The notes under the pieces were generated by a model. It ran no database searches, was not told where the DNA came from, and saw nothing but the letters and a program-made list of their open reading frames with translations. Below are positions 53,644 through 62,366 of a stretch of DNA of 64,000 bases, one piece after another. The DNA comes from Rhynchopus sp. YZ270_cl-10 (taxonomy: Eukaryota; Euglenozoa; Diplonemea; Diplonemida; Diplonemidae): assembly GCA_964035575.1 (NCBI GenBank), contig OZ037862.1, positions 310,001 to 374,000 of the forward strand, written 5' to 3'. The translations under genes were made by a program, and so were the position numbers. Each line of letters starts with the position of its first letter. Position 1 is the stretch's first letter.

Positions 53644-54960
53644 TTATGGAGGACAAGGGGTCTTTCCCATATCATCTGCCGACGCGGGGGCCTCATTTTG
53701 GTGCAGAAAGGGTTGTTGTTTGTCTCCTCCACGCATCCCCCCTGCTAAGGGCACACTGTTTCTACGGGCAGGTTTTTCATCCGCAGCACAGTTCTTTGCT
53801 TCTCTTTGGAGGACTACGGGGGTGCCTTTTGTCTGCGCAATGTTAACACCCCCTCCTTGCCTCTTCTGTGCACGCACTGCATACGCTACGCTACCTGCCG
53901 CATGCTGTGCTTGGGTAGGTGATTCCTGCGACTTCTCCTTCTCCTTCTCCTTCGGTTCGCTCACCACCGGAGTGGCCTCCACCACCGCAGCCGGCGTTGC
54001 TGGCGACGAAACCGCTGTGTTTCCTTCCGAAATAGCGGTCAAATGTCTTTTACTTGGACTCGATGCAGTGCTTGTCGTCCCCGCACCCAAAGATATAAGA
54101 GAAGCCTGTTGCGACAAAGCAATTCCATTGTGCGACGCCTTCTTTACTATAGGAAGGCTGGTACTAGAAGTGGTGAGGGCTGCCTTGAGGCTGGGTGATG
54201 AAGAAGAGGCGGGGGAACAGCTGGTGCTTGTTGCGGTGACGTATTCATCCTCATCTTTGGCCTTTTCGAGACGTTCTGTACGGAGACGTTTTTCTTCGGT
54301 TTTAACTGCGTCCGCGACTTGAGGGATTTTGTTTGCACCAAATAGATTCAACCTTTTGCGAGCACAATGCTTCAAAACATCTTCTCTCGCAAGAGAACTC
54401 ATTTTTAAATCCGCTAGAACCGCATCATAATCCGCAAGAGAAACGTACATATCCCATTGCGTGATCTCCAGAAAAGAGGCCTCAATTTCATTAATTTCAC
54501 TCAAAGAGACACCACCAATCGACGCATAGTACTTATTGGAATAGTAAATATCATCATTAAGCTTGGCGCCAACAAGAAATGCTGCCAAGAGAATTCTGTG
54601 AACATTGCGGCTGGTCAGGTCTATACCTGACCCCTTTCTGAATCGATCTACGTACAACGCCATGCACGCAAACACCGTAGGAGAACAATGACCGTATTTG
54701 CACATTCTTACCAGGTAGTCTTTGATATTGATGTGCGCGGTTTTGGTTACTTCAAAAATGTTTCTTTTACGCGGTCCTGTCGCCTCCCCATGTCTAGGTG
54801 ACGACGATGCTGAAGACGCAGTCGGAGAAGCAGCGGCAGCAGCCGCATCATTGCTCGCACACACCGCTGTCAACACCTCAGCCATAGCGGGTAGACGGTT
54901 GGTATAGCTGAACAAATGCTTGACGTCGCTAAAGCTTTTTCGGCTTGGGACGCTAGCCAT
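53644..54960 (-). CDS. PHO80-type (P/U-type) cyclin
   Basis: 438 residues, single exon. The ATG at 54960 is preferred to 55167 because an acceptor-like T12-AG (54989-54990) separates them. Residues about 75-185 form the cyclin box: INIKDYLVRMCKYGHCSPTV, YVDRF (103-107), NVHRILLAAFLVGAKLNDDI (119-138), YYSNKYYASIGGVSLSEINE (139-158) and FLEITQWDMYVS. This pattern matches the Pho80/PCL and CYC2-like cyclins of fungi and protists, partners of Pho85-type or CRK kinases. The 250 residues after the box are Ser/Thr/Ala-rich, Lys/Glu-rich and probably disordered, much longer than in typical members. The kinase partner is not in this window. Confidence 0.9.
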   Translation of the reverse strand: MASVPSRKSFSDVKHLFSYTNRLPAMAEVLTAVCASNDAAAAAASPTASSASSSPRHGEATGPRKRNIFEVTKTAHINIKDYLVRMCKYGHCSPTVFACMALYVDRFRKGSGIDLTSRNVHRILLAAFLVGAKLNDDIYYSNKYYASIGGVSLSEINEIEASFLEITQWDMYVSLADYDAVLADLKMSSLAREDVLKHCARKRLNLFGANKIPQVADAVKTEEKRLRTERLEKAKDEDEYVTATSTSCSPASSSSPSLKAALTTSSTSLPIVKKASHNGIALSQQASLISLGAGTTSTASSPSKRHLTAISEGNTAVSSPATPAAVVEATPVVSEPKEKEKEKSQESPTQAQHAAGSVAYAVRAQKRQGGGVNIAQTKGTPVVLQREAKNCAADEKPARRNSVPLAGGMRGGDKQQPFLHQNEAPASADDMGKTPCPP

Positions 54961-54988
54961 TTTAAGGGAGGAAAGGAAAGAAAGAGAA

Positions 54989-54990
54989 CT
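54989..54990 (-). promoter_or_regulatory. Candidate spliced-leader acceptor AG, cyclin gene
   Basis: GTTTTTTTTTTTTAG followed by a further pyrimidine-rich 28-nt leader remnant. Confidence 0.6.
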
Positions 54991-55170
54991 AAAAAAAAAA
55001 AACCACGAACAAAGAAAATTCCCCCCTGACACAAAAACACTGAGGGGGAAAAGGGAGGGGGGAAGGCTAGAATAGGCTGTGTATTTGGGGGGGAGTTGTT
55101 TCTGTGGTTTGGGGTGGTGGGATAGATTGATGTGCAAGGGTGGTTTGGTGTTTTTGAGAAGAGGCATGTG

Positions 55171-55491
55171 TACAGCGAATCACATATACTGCAACAGATC
55201 CGAAAGATGTATTGTATCACCTATGGATAGGGATACATGCATCGAAAAACGGACTCCCACTGCAACAGATCCGAGAGTTTCCGCACCACCAGGCTTTCCC
55301 CAACTCTGCCACAATAGATGCGCAAAGAGCGGCCTGCTTAAGAAGCGCCCGAACAACTCCTTGATTAGGGCAAGACTCACGAATGGAAGAGAGGGAGCGG
55401 ACAATATCACCTCTTGCGGAGAGGGGCACTGCGTTATGGTCAGTTTCGGTGATGAGCGCGAAGATGTCAAGAACCGAGGAGTTCTCTGGGC
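55171..55491 (-). pseudogene. Broken duplicate of part of the THADA-like gene
   Basis: Matches 57048-57306 of the neighbouring THADA-like gene at about 90% by eye over VLDIFALITETDHNAVPLSA and SLSSIRESCPNQGVVRALL. Frameshifts (for example loss of bases within the QQAALAHQ segment) and an approximately 50-bp insertion carrying a second ACTGCAACAGATCCGAGAG show that it cannot encode that protein segment intact. It lies in the same orientation as its source, 211 bp upstream of the cyclin ATG, so it may form part of that gene's 5' region. Confidence 0.85.
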
Positions 55492-56127
55492 CGCACTGTT
55501 CCGGAAATTGAATGTACACTAGAGAATCTGAGAATGTACACCTCGTATGAAAAGGGGTGAGGGGAGGAGGGGAGGAGAGGAAAGAGGGAAATAAAGTGTG
55601 GTCCTTGCTGATATCATTACTGATGCCCCTGGAATTGAAAACACCGCCCCATCCCCACCCACCCTGGTCCTTTTTTCACCCCCCTTTCCCTCACTGATTA
55701 TTCAAAAGAAAAGGACCATTTTTTTGCGCGAACTTTAAAAAACTAAAAGATGCAGCAACAACAACAAAAGAGAAGTTGACAGTGCACACCCCCATCGAAC
55801 ATCGGAGGGGACCAGACACCTTCTTCTCAAGGAAAGAAAAAAAAATGTAAAAAAAAAAAAGTACCCCCATCCCTTCGAAAAGGCAAACCGCATACCCAAA
55901 AAAAAGGAATTTTCTTTTTTTTTTTTTTTTTCCTGGGAAAAAAAAAGGGTTTCGTTGTTAGACTAAAAACCCCCTTTATTTTTTCCCCAAAACAGAGCGA
56001 GTCTAACCTTTTCTGATAAATTGGAGTAGTGTGTTGCCTCGGTTGTGTTGCCACAGTTGTGCAATCTCCACTGTTTCTTTTATTTCCTTTTTTCCTCTTT
56101 CGACGCACTCATTTAAAAAAAAACTCG
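55492..56127. other. Intergenic, one family F copy
   Basis: 3' flank of the THADA-like gene; poly-A/T tracts and a family F copy at 56014-56072. Confidence 0.5.
56014..56072 (+). repeat. Family F repeat
   Basis: TTGGAGTAGTGTGTTGCCTC, GGTTGTGTTGCCACAG, TTGTGCAATCTCCACTG. Confidence 0.75.
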
Positions 56128-59100
56128 TCATGGCGTTAGAAACAACACTTCATCGAACACCGTTTCTGTAGAAACACCCGAACCAATCTTTGCGAGAGGC
56201 GAAAGCCACAGAGATTCTACTGCAGTCGGAGCGACCAGAGCTGCTGCCGACTTTGCAGCTTCATTGTTGTATGGGAGGATGAGCAGCGCGGCAAGATTGA
56301 GTCGGAAAATCGACGTGAAAGCTAAGGCTCTGATGGTAGGATCTTTGCTGCACACTGTGTTAACTGTTTTCGCTTCAATGAGCAAACGCGCCGCAAACTC
56401 TGCAACAAACGGCGTCAACACATCACCTCCATTCCCTTCTGCAACCATCTCCAACATTGTTCTCCCCGCCTTCGCTGCCAACTGCACTGCCATAAGCTCC
56501 TCAATGTGGTAATTATGGTTTTCTGCCTCAAATAAAACATTATTTTGATCCGAAGAAACCCTTTCAAAGGAAAGCTGCGGCGCATCAACCCTCTCCAACA
56601 CCTCACCCTCATAGGTAACAGAGAAGGCTCCAATGGTGGCAGGATGGAGTACAATGCTTGCCATATGATGTAAGGCAGATTTTACTGCGGAAGCTGCCCC
56701 AATGGTGACCCCGACTGCAACGAGGTGGGTTAGCCAGGAGAAGCAGTGTTCGACGCTGCGTTCGCTGTGGCTGATTCCTGGGGAGTTTTTGAGGGCGGAG
56801 GGGATCGGGGATTTGAGGTTGGTTGGAGGGGCGGCGACGGTGGCGGCAACAGTTCCGCGCACGTCGTCGTCTTCATCGGAGAGGAGTGCAATGCGGACTC
56901 TTTGCATGTTCACCAAAAACTCTAATACCACGGACCCCACCTCTCCACAAAGTTGTGTCACATCAAAGGTATCGATCCGCAGCACCGCCAACGCCTCAGC
57001 GCTCCCCTTCCGCACCTCGGTCGTCTCATTCCCATTCGAAAATTTGTACAGCGAATCGCACATATACTGCAACAGATCCGAGAGGTCCGCAGCACCACCA
57101 GGCTTCCCCAACTCTGCCACAATAGATTGATGCGCAAGAGCGGCCTGCTGCTTCAGAAGCGCCCGAACAACTCCTTGATTAGGGCAAGACTCACGAATGG
57201 AAGAGAGGGAGCGGACAATATCACCTCTCGCGGAGAGGGGCACTGCGTTATGGTCAGTTTCGGTGATGAGCGCAAAGATGTCAAGAACCGAGGAGAAGTT
57301 CTCTGCATGCTGTATATCCGAGAGAACACCGGGGGTCTGCGCGATGCACTCTGCCTGCCCACGAAGCTTTGCAAGCACTGCCTCTACTACGCCCTGCCAA
57401 GCCTTAGCACTACAATGTTTCTTGATGACTGGTAGGTTCGCCTTTGCCTCACCTAAGGCATCTACTAAGAAACGGCAGTCCTTTGTTCCCTCCTCCAGAC
57501 GTGATGCGTTGGACGTAGAGAGGACCGTGTGGGTCAAGAACTGCGCTACATCGTCCACCTCAAGGCGCAGTACCGAAGCACGGATGAACAGAACCGCAGA
57601 ACGTCCTAGCACCTCGTCTCCAGCAATCTCGTGAACAGCAATACGGCGCATATCGCACGACATAACGTTCTTAGAGAAAATGCGGGCCTGCCGGGCAAGA
57701 TCAGACCACGCAGGGTCCTGCCCCTTCTCCTGCAGAAGCTGCGACACCAGCTGCAAACACGCTGCGATATTAGGTGGTGCAACCGAACCCTGCCTTGTCG
57801 CCAAACGACCCTGCAGCAAACTCAAAAAACTACTGCTCAAAATCGCATTGACGGTCCCCACTGCGACACCACTCCTCTCTGACGGCTCCAACGTTCTTGC
57901 ATGCCGTGCCACCTCCAGCAACTGCATCATCCTTCCGTGCAGCATATTGTTGTTCATTGGTTGGGTCAAATCCAATAACCGGGCAGCATCTCTCACAAAA
58001 AATGCCATTGCGTTTGACAATGCGTGGGTCGCGACCAAAGGAACCAACGCGCAGGCAGACATGCTTCTGGCAAGACTGTGCTTCAATGCGTGACAGCTTT
58101 CCACATCCTGGAGAATCCTTGCTGCTTCTTTGCCTTCACTTCCGAACGATTCATATGGTGTTATGTCACGTGTAAAGTAAGCGGTTTGCATGGCAGCAGA
58201 GTGCAGATCGCTGCTCGGAGAAAGCAAAGAAAAGAGAACCAACAATGGGTGCAATGCCGGATGCAGTTCTGTGATACGCCCTCCAGAGTCTCCACCTTGC
58301 GACACCGCGGAGCCGAGAAGACGCATCAGGGCTGGCACGGCTTGCGCATTTCTTTGCAAAAAATCTTTCAGAGAGGTTGTCCCATGCCCTGCACCCACCA
58401 CCCTATGCAGCAACGAGCTGAACAACATAAGAGAACTGTTCCGCACATTCCAGGCCTCATGGTTGAACCCTTCCACACTAAGAAGGAGAAGACGGCTCCC
58501 ATACACCGCAACCACCTCACGCAGGTACGAATCATCCACAACATATTTGAGAACGTTCAGGGCATTGATCTTATGCGCAGTACGGAGCTTGAGGGCTTCT
58601 TCATCAACACTATCAGTTTCCTTCATGTTCGCAATGTCAAGAAGCACGTCAATAGTTTCATGAGCCATCTGCGGTACACCCTGCGTATGATCCTCCGCAT
58701 CAAGCACGCTTAACAGCATCGGAGGCAACCCTGCGGACCTTCTCAAAATCCTGTTCGCGCTGTGTGATTTGACCTGCCCCTCTAGTAGATTCTCCCTCAA
58801 CCACACCGAAGGTAATGCACGAAGCGTGCTCTCCGCTACGCCAGCACCACGAAGACGAATGACCCGGTAACAGACCTGCCCTAATGCTTCTGAAGCCTTT
58901 GCGATGACGCCGTTGTGTTTGCCTTGCAGACCCATATTCAAAAAGAAGAGTCCACATGAATTGACGAGGTCTGCAGGAACGAAGGTGCCGAGAGGTGCAT
59001 TAAGGAGCAGTTCGGTGAGCAGCGCGCAGCCTTCTTTGACAGCAAGCCAGGAGTTGACGACAACGAGGCGGTCCCCCTTTTGATCGTTGCGGTCGGCGAA

Positions 59101-62100
59101 GAAGGCGTGGCCACGGCAGTCTACCCCGAGGGGTTGTTCTACATCAGGTTGGGCAACATCGTCACCTTCACGGAGCGCTTCTATGTCTCCTGTAGTGGCG
59201 CCAGCTACGTTGCGCATGGCGTCTGTGCACATCGCCACAACTGCTCCCGCAGCGTTGCTCAAAAGGGCGACCCAGGTTTGATGTGCTTCAGTCGGAATGC
59301 TCTCAAGGTGTTTCAACTCAGCGTCAATAAGAACATGGCGCATAGCCCCCAGAACACCGTGCATCGCAGCAAACCCACCACGCCTATCGCGCGCCTCCTT
59401 CATCGTAGTGATCCGCGCTACCAACGCCGACAGCGCTGCATGGTGGATCTCCCAGGTTCTTGCCTCGGTTTGTTGGTGGTTTGATGGAGGCAAGCAAAGC
59501 ACCTTGCCGTCAACAGGGTTGACACACATATTATACCCCAGGTGTACTGCATACTTTCTGTGAAGCAGACGGTACAGCAATGCTGCCGAGTCTGCGTCCT
59601 TGATCATATAGCTGTGCATGCCTGCATCACAGCTTTGCACCAAACCATGCACCTCCGCTTCGGTTGCATAACCTGGTAGCGGGCTTGGGTATAGACGAAG
59701 CAACTCCCAGGTTGCGTGGCGGACACGGTCCCAGGCTTCGCTGATGGTTCCGAGGAGGACGGGGAGGAGGGCCTGGGGGAGGGCGCTTTGCGCGGTGCGG
59801 TGGTATACAGAGGATGCGTCGGTTGCTGCCACATTGGTGTTGTTGGTGTCGTCTGAGGTGAACACCTTGGCAATGTGTGCAAGCATCTCCAGCGCCATGC
59901 ACCGCCGGTCCAAAGGCGACGTAGCATAGCTCGAATGCACCAAATACCGGCACAGCCACTGCAAATACTCCTCCGTCGCCGCCCTGCTGTCGGCCTCCCC
60001 ATCGCCCTCAGACCGACTCTTCTTGCGATCCCTCTCATACCTATGCAACGAATCCTTCACACGAGAAAGCATTTGCTTCAAAACATCAAAATGCTGTGCA
60101 CGAAACGAAGCGTCCGCTGTCTTAAAATTCCGTACAGTGAAGGCCTTAAGGTGTCCCAGCTCCGTCCGTGTAGGAAGCGCTGAAGGGCGGAATCCGATGC
60201 ACAACACACGAACCGCCGCCATCCTCACCGTATCAGACTCTGCCGTCAGGGCATGCTCCAAGATAAGAGCGCCATTGCGTTGCGTATCCGTCACCACTGC
60301 TGCACCACTCTGCTTCGCAATCCTACACAACGTTACATAGCACGCAGTCAACCTACGCACCAGACCACTTGACGCAACGTGACCTTCCTCTAACGCCCTT
60401 TCAGCCACTCCAAAGAGATGCTCCAAAATCACTTCATGCACACGCTCGCGCTCTGTTGCATACTCTTTACATTTACCCCTTGTTGCAAAAAGGGGTTGTA
60501 AAGCATAGTTGCAGGTATGCGTCATAAGCAAGCTCTGGGCAGTCTCTCCAGCCACCCCTTGAGGTTCATTTAACAGCAGCGCTTCGCCTATGGGGGTCAT
60601 CACTTCAGACATAAAACGCACCATTCCTTCAGGGGTAGTCGAACCTGCCTTGGTACTTCCATGGCTCATCAGCGCCTTTGCGTACTCTGCAATGAAATCT
60701 CCAGCACCATGCGCAAGGTTCTTAACATGCAATATCTCCAACGTCCTCGCAACCAACCACGGAGCGAGCTGTTGGATCTTCTCCACCCCAACCACAGCGA
60801 GCATTACTACTAGGCTTGGGTATTTTCCTCTTCTTTGCCATGGCGCGAGAAGAAGCTTTTTACAAAGCGCGTCGAGATCCAATGCTGACTCTGGATGCGC
60901 CGCAAAGACCTTCCCTGCGGCTTGATACGCTTCTACAGAAAGCTTGAAAATCGCAGTGAGAATATGACCAACCTGCGCCGTAGGCTCATCCCAAAGCTCC
61001 CATTGGATTTCCAATACCCTATTCACCGCCCGCCCCACTGCTTCCGGAGTGAGACCCGGCTGTACCACCTGCTTTTCCTTTGGTTTTCCAAGATAATCCA
61101 ATGTCTTCTGCACCACCATCCTCGCTGTCTGCAAAGCAAAGAACTTCACCCGCGGGTCAGACGACTTTGTCAATGCTTCCACCAAGGAGAGGGCTTCAGT
61201 AAAGAGAAGACATCCTGTGCTTTGTGCGTCGACTTCAGCAAGGTACATCACATCTGCTCCGCTGTTTACCAAGCCAGAGACAATAGCAATTCTTGCCATA
61301 TCCCCAAAGCTCGTATAAAGTTGACACACTGGAGTTGCATTCCCCTTCATCGCTTCTGCCACGCATTCCACCAAAGAGCTGCTCCCACTACCCCCACTCC
61401 CACCTTCTGCAACACAGGACCTAAGAAACGTTGCCTGTACCGCCCCTTCGTTGCTCAACACTGTGCTAACACAGACTAGAACAAGAGATAACGCATATCC
61501 TGCAGGGGCGACCAACTCCTTCGGGTAGGTAGTAGCAGAAGAAAGAATCGTCTGAGAGAGGGAGAGAAGCCGGGTGATAGGGGTGGGTGCAGGGGACTGT
61601 GCCCAGAGACGGAGGGAGGTGGTGACGTGGCTGCGGTTGTCGCGTTTTTGGAGCAGATCCTGGGTGATACGGAGAAAGTATTTTAGGTGCTCCACTACAC
61701 GTTGGGTCTCTTCCCCTTCATCGTTATTATTGGCTTCATCTAACAGCATAGCACTACCGGTCACACCCCTTAACCCTGCTTCGCACGCAGATACCGCCAA
61801 ATCTAACAACCCCATGGTCACGTTGGAAACACATTCCACAAAGAGAGGGCGGGTATCCAGAAGGCAATCGATGTCGCAAATTGTGTTTAAATGTGCGTCA
61901 TTTCGGCTTTTCTGCCATTCACCAAAAACAATAGGGAAAATGTCTTCGCGAAGAAAGGTTAAGATTTGGGGAGGCGCAGAGGTGAGCGCGTTTGCACCTT
62001 TGAGAACCTTTTGGAGGTGTTCTAGGTTGTGGCAGAAGAAGATGGAGACGAGGAGGTTGCAGAAGGAACGCCAGAAGGCGGCATGGGTCCCGGTGGTGGT

Positions 62101-62340
62101 GATCGCACGGAAGACGTCTGCAGGACCCCAGGCAGCAACGAGTTGGGTCTGTTGCTCAGGGCGTGAGGCGTTGAGAACTTTGGTTACGTCGGACACAATA
62201 CGCGCAATGAGAGCATCCTCAACACCATGCCCTGCCACCACAACCGCATCGCATGCAGCCTTCGCCACGCCAACAACACGTGAGTTTACTTCGTACTTCT
62301 TCTTCTTTTGGTGTGCCTCTGATTTTGGTCGACCACCCAT
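56128..62340 (-). CDS. THADA: THADA / Trm732 homologue (DUF2428 armadillo-like protein)
   Basis: 2070 residues in one uninterrupted exon, close to human THADA (about 1950). The family's signature region is clear: RRSAGLPPMLLSVLD near 1198-1212, then HKINALNVLKYVVDDSYLRE near 1253-1272, and GFNHEAWNVRNSSLMLFSSL near 1292-1311. The rest is predicted alpha-helical repeat (HEAT/armadillo-like) throughout, with a Lys-rich N-terminus (MGGRPKSEAHQKKKKYE). In yeast Trm732 is the partner of the methyltransferase Trm7 for 2'-O-methylation of tRNA position 32; a cytosolic tRNA-modification role is expected here. CATCCTCCTCATCACACAG ends 24 nt before the ATG. A segment of the coding sequence has been copied to 55171-55491. 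Confidence 0.9.
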   Translation of the reverse strand: MGGRPKSEAHQKKKKYEVNSRVVGVAKAACDAVVVAGHGVEDALIARIVSDVTKVLNASRPEQQTQLVAAWGPADVFRAITTTGTHAAFWRSFCNLLVSIFFCHNLEHLQKVLKGANALTSAPPQILTFLREDIFPIVFGEWQKSRNDAHLNTICDIDCLLDTRPLFVECVSNVTMGLLDLAVSACEAGLRGVTGSAMLLDEANNNDEGEETQRVVEHLKYFLRITQDLLQKRDNRSHVTTSLRLWAQSPAPTPITRLLSLSQTILSSATTYPKELVAPAGYALSLVLVCVSTVLSNEGAVQATFLRSCVAEGGSGGSGSSSLVECVAEAMKGNATPVCQLYTSFGDMARIAIVSGLVNSGADVMYLAEVDAQSTGCLLFTEALSLVEALTKSSDPRVKFFALQTARMVVQKTLDYLGKPKEKQVVQPGLTPEAVGRAVNRVLEIQWELWDEPTAQVGHILTAIFKLSVEAYQAAGKVFAAHPESALDLDALCKKLLLAPWQRRGKYPSLVVMLAVVGVEKIQQLAPWLVARTLEILHVKNLAHGAGDFIAEYAKALMSHGSTKAGSTTPEGMVRFMSEVMTPIGEALLLNEPQGVAGETAQSLLMTHTCNYALQPLFATRGKCKEYATERERVHEVILEHLFGVAERALEEGHVASSGLVRRLTACYVTLCRIAKQSGAAVVTDTQRNGALILEHALTAESDTVRMAAVRVLCIGFRPSALPTRTELGHLKAFTVRNFKTADASFRAQHFDVLKQMLSRVKDSLHRYERDRKKSRSEGDGEADSRAATEEYLQWLCRYLVHSSYATSPLDRRCMALEMLAHIAKVFTSDDTNNTNVAATDASSVYHRTAQSALPQALLPVLLGTISEAWDRVRHATWELLRLYPSPLPGYATEAEVHGLVQSCDAGMHSYMIKDADSAALLYRLLHRKYAVHLGYNMCVNPVDGKVLCLPPSNHQQTEARTWEIHHAALSALVARITTMKEARDRRGGFAAMHGVLGAMRHVLIDAELKHLESIPTEAHQTWVALLSNAAGAVVAMCTDAMRNVAGATTGDIEALREGDDVAQPDVEQPLGVDCRGHAFFADRNDQKGDRLVVVNSWLAVKEGCALLTELLLNAPLGTFVPADLVNSCGLFFLNMGLQGKHNGVIAKASEALGQVCYRVIRLRGAGVAESTLRALPSVWLRENLLEGQVKSHSANRILRRSAGLPPMLLSVLDAEDHTQGVPQMAHETIDVLLDIANMKETDSVDEEALKLRTAHKINALNVLKYVVDDSYLREVVAVYGSRLLLLSVEGFNHEAWNVRNSSLMLFSSLLHRVVGAGHGTTSLKDFLQRNAQAVPALMRLLGSAVSQGGDSGGRITELHPALHPLLVLFSLLSPSSDLHSAAMQTAYFTRDITPYESFGSEGKEAARILQDVESCHALKHSLARSMSACALVPLVATHALSNAMAFFVRDAARLLDLTQPMNNNMLHGRMMQLLEVARHARTLEPSERSGVAVGTVNAILSSSFLSLLQGRLATRQGSVAPPNIAACLQLVSQLLQEKGQDPAWSDLARQARIFSKNVMSCDMRRIAVHEIAGDEVLGRSAVLFIRASVLRLEVDDVAQFLTHTVLSTSNASRLEEGTKDCRFLVDALGEAKANLPVIKKHCSAKAWQGVVEAVLAKLRGQAECIAQTPGVLSDIQHAENFSSVLDIFALITETDHNAVPLSARGDIVRSLSSIRESCPNQGVVRALLKQQAALAHQSIVAELGKPGGAADLSDLLQYMCDSLYKFSNGNETTEVRKGSAEALAVLRIDTFDVTQLCGEVGSVVLEFLVNMQRVRIALLSDEDDDVRGTVAATVAAPPTNLKSPIPSALKNSPGISHSERSVEHCFSWLTHLVAVGVTIGAASAVKSALHHMASIVLHPATIGAFSVTYEGEVLERVDAPQLSFERVSSDQNNVLFEAENHNYHIEELMAVQLAAKAGRTMLEMVAEGNGGDVLTPFVAEFAARLLIEAKTVNTVCSKDPTIRALAFTSIFRLNLAALLILPYNNEAAKSAAALVAPTAVESLWLSPLAKIGSGVSTETVFDEVLFLTP

Positions 62341-62364
62341 TATATTAGTCTTTTTGTTTTGTTT

Positions 62365-62366
62365 CT
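62365..62366 (-). promoter_or_regulatory. Candidate spliced-leader acceptor AG, THADA-like gene
   Basis: CATCCTCATCCTCCTCATCA then CACAG; 24-nt leader remnant. Confidence 0.6.

Noticed and set aside
55079-55522. Plus-strand frame as a gene
   Set aside because: It is the antisense of the broken THADA fragment.
56128-62340. GCN1 (translation regulator) as identity of the 2070-residue protein
   Set aside because: The long helical repeats could suggest it, but the RRSAGLP, ALN-L and W-VRNSSLMLFS signatures are those of THADA/Trm732.
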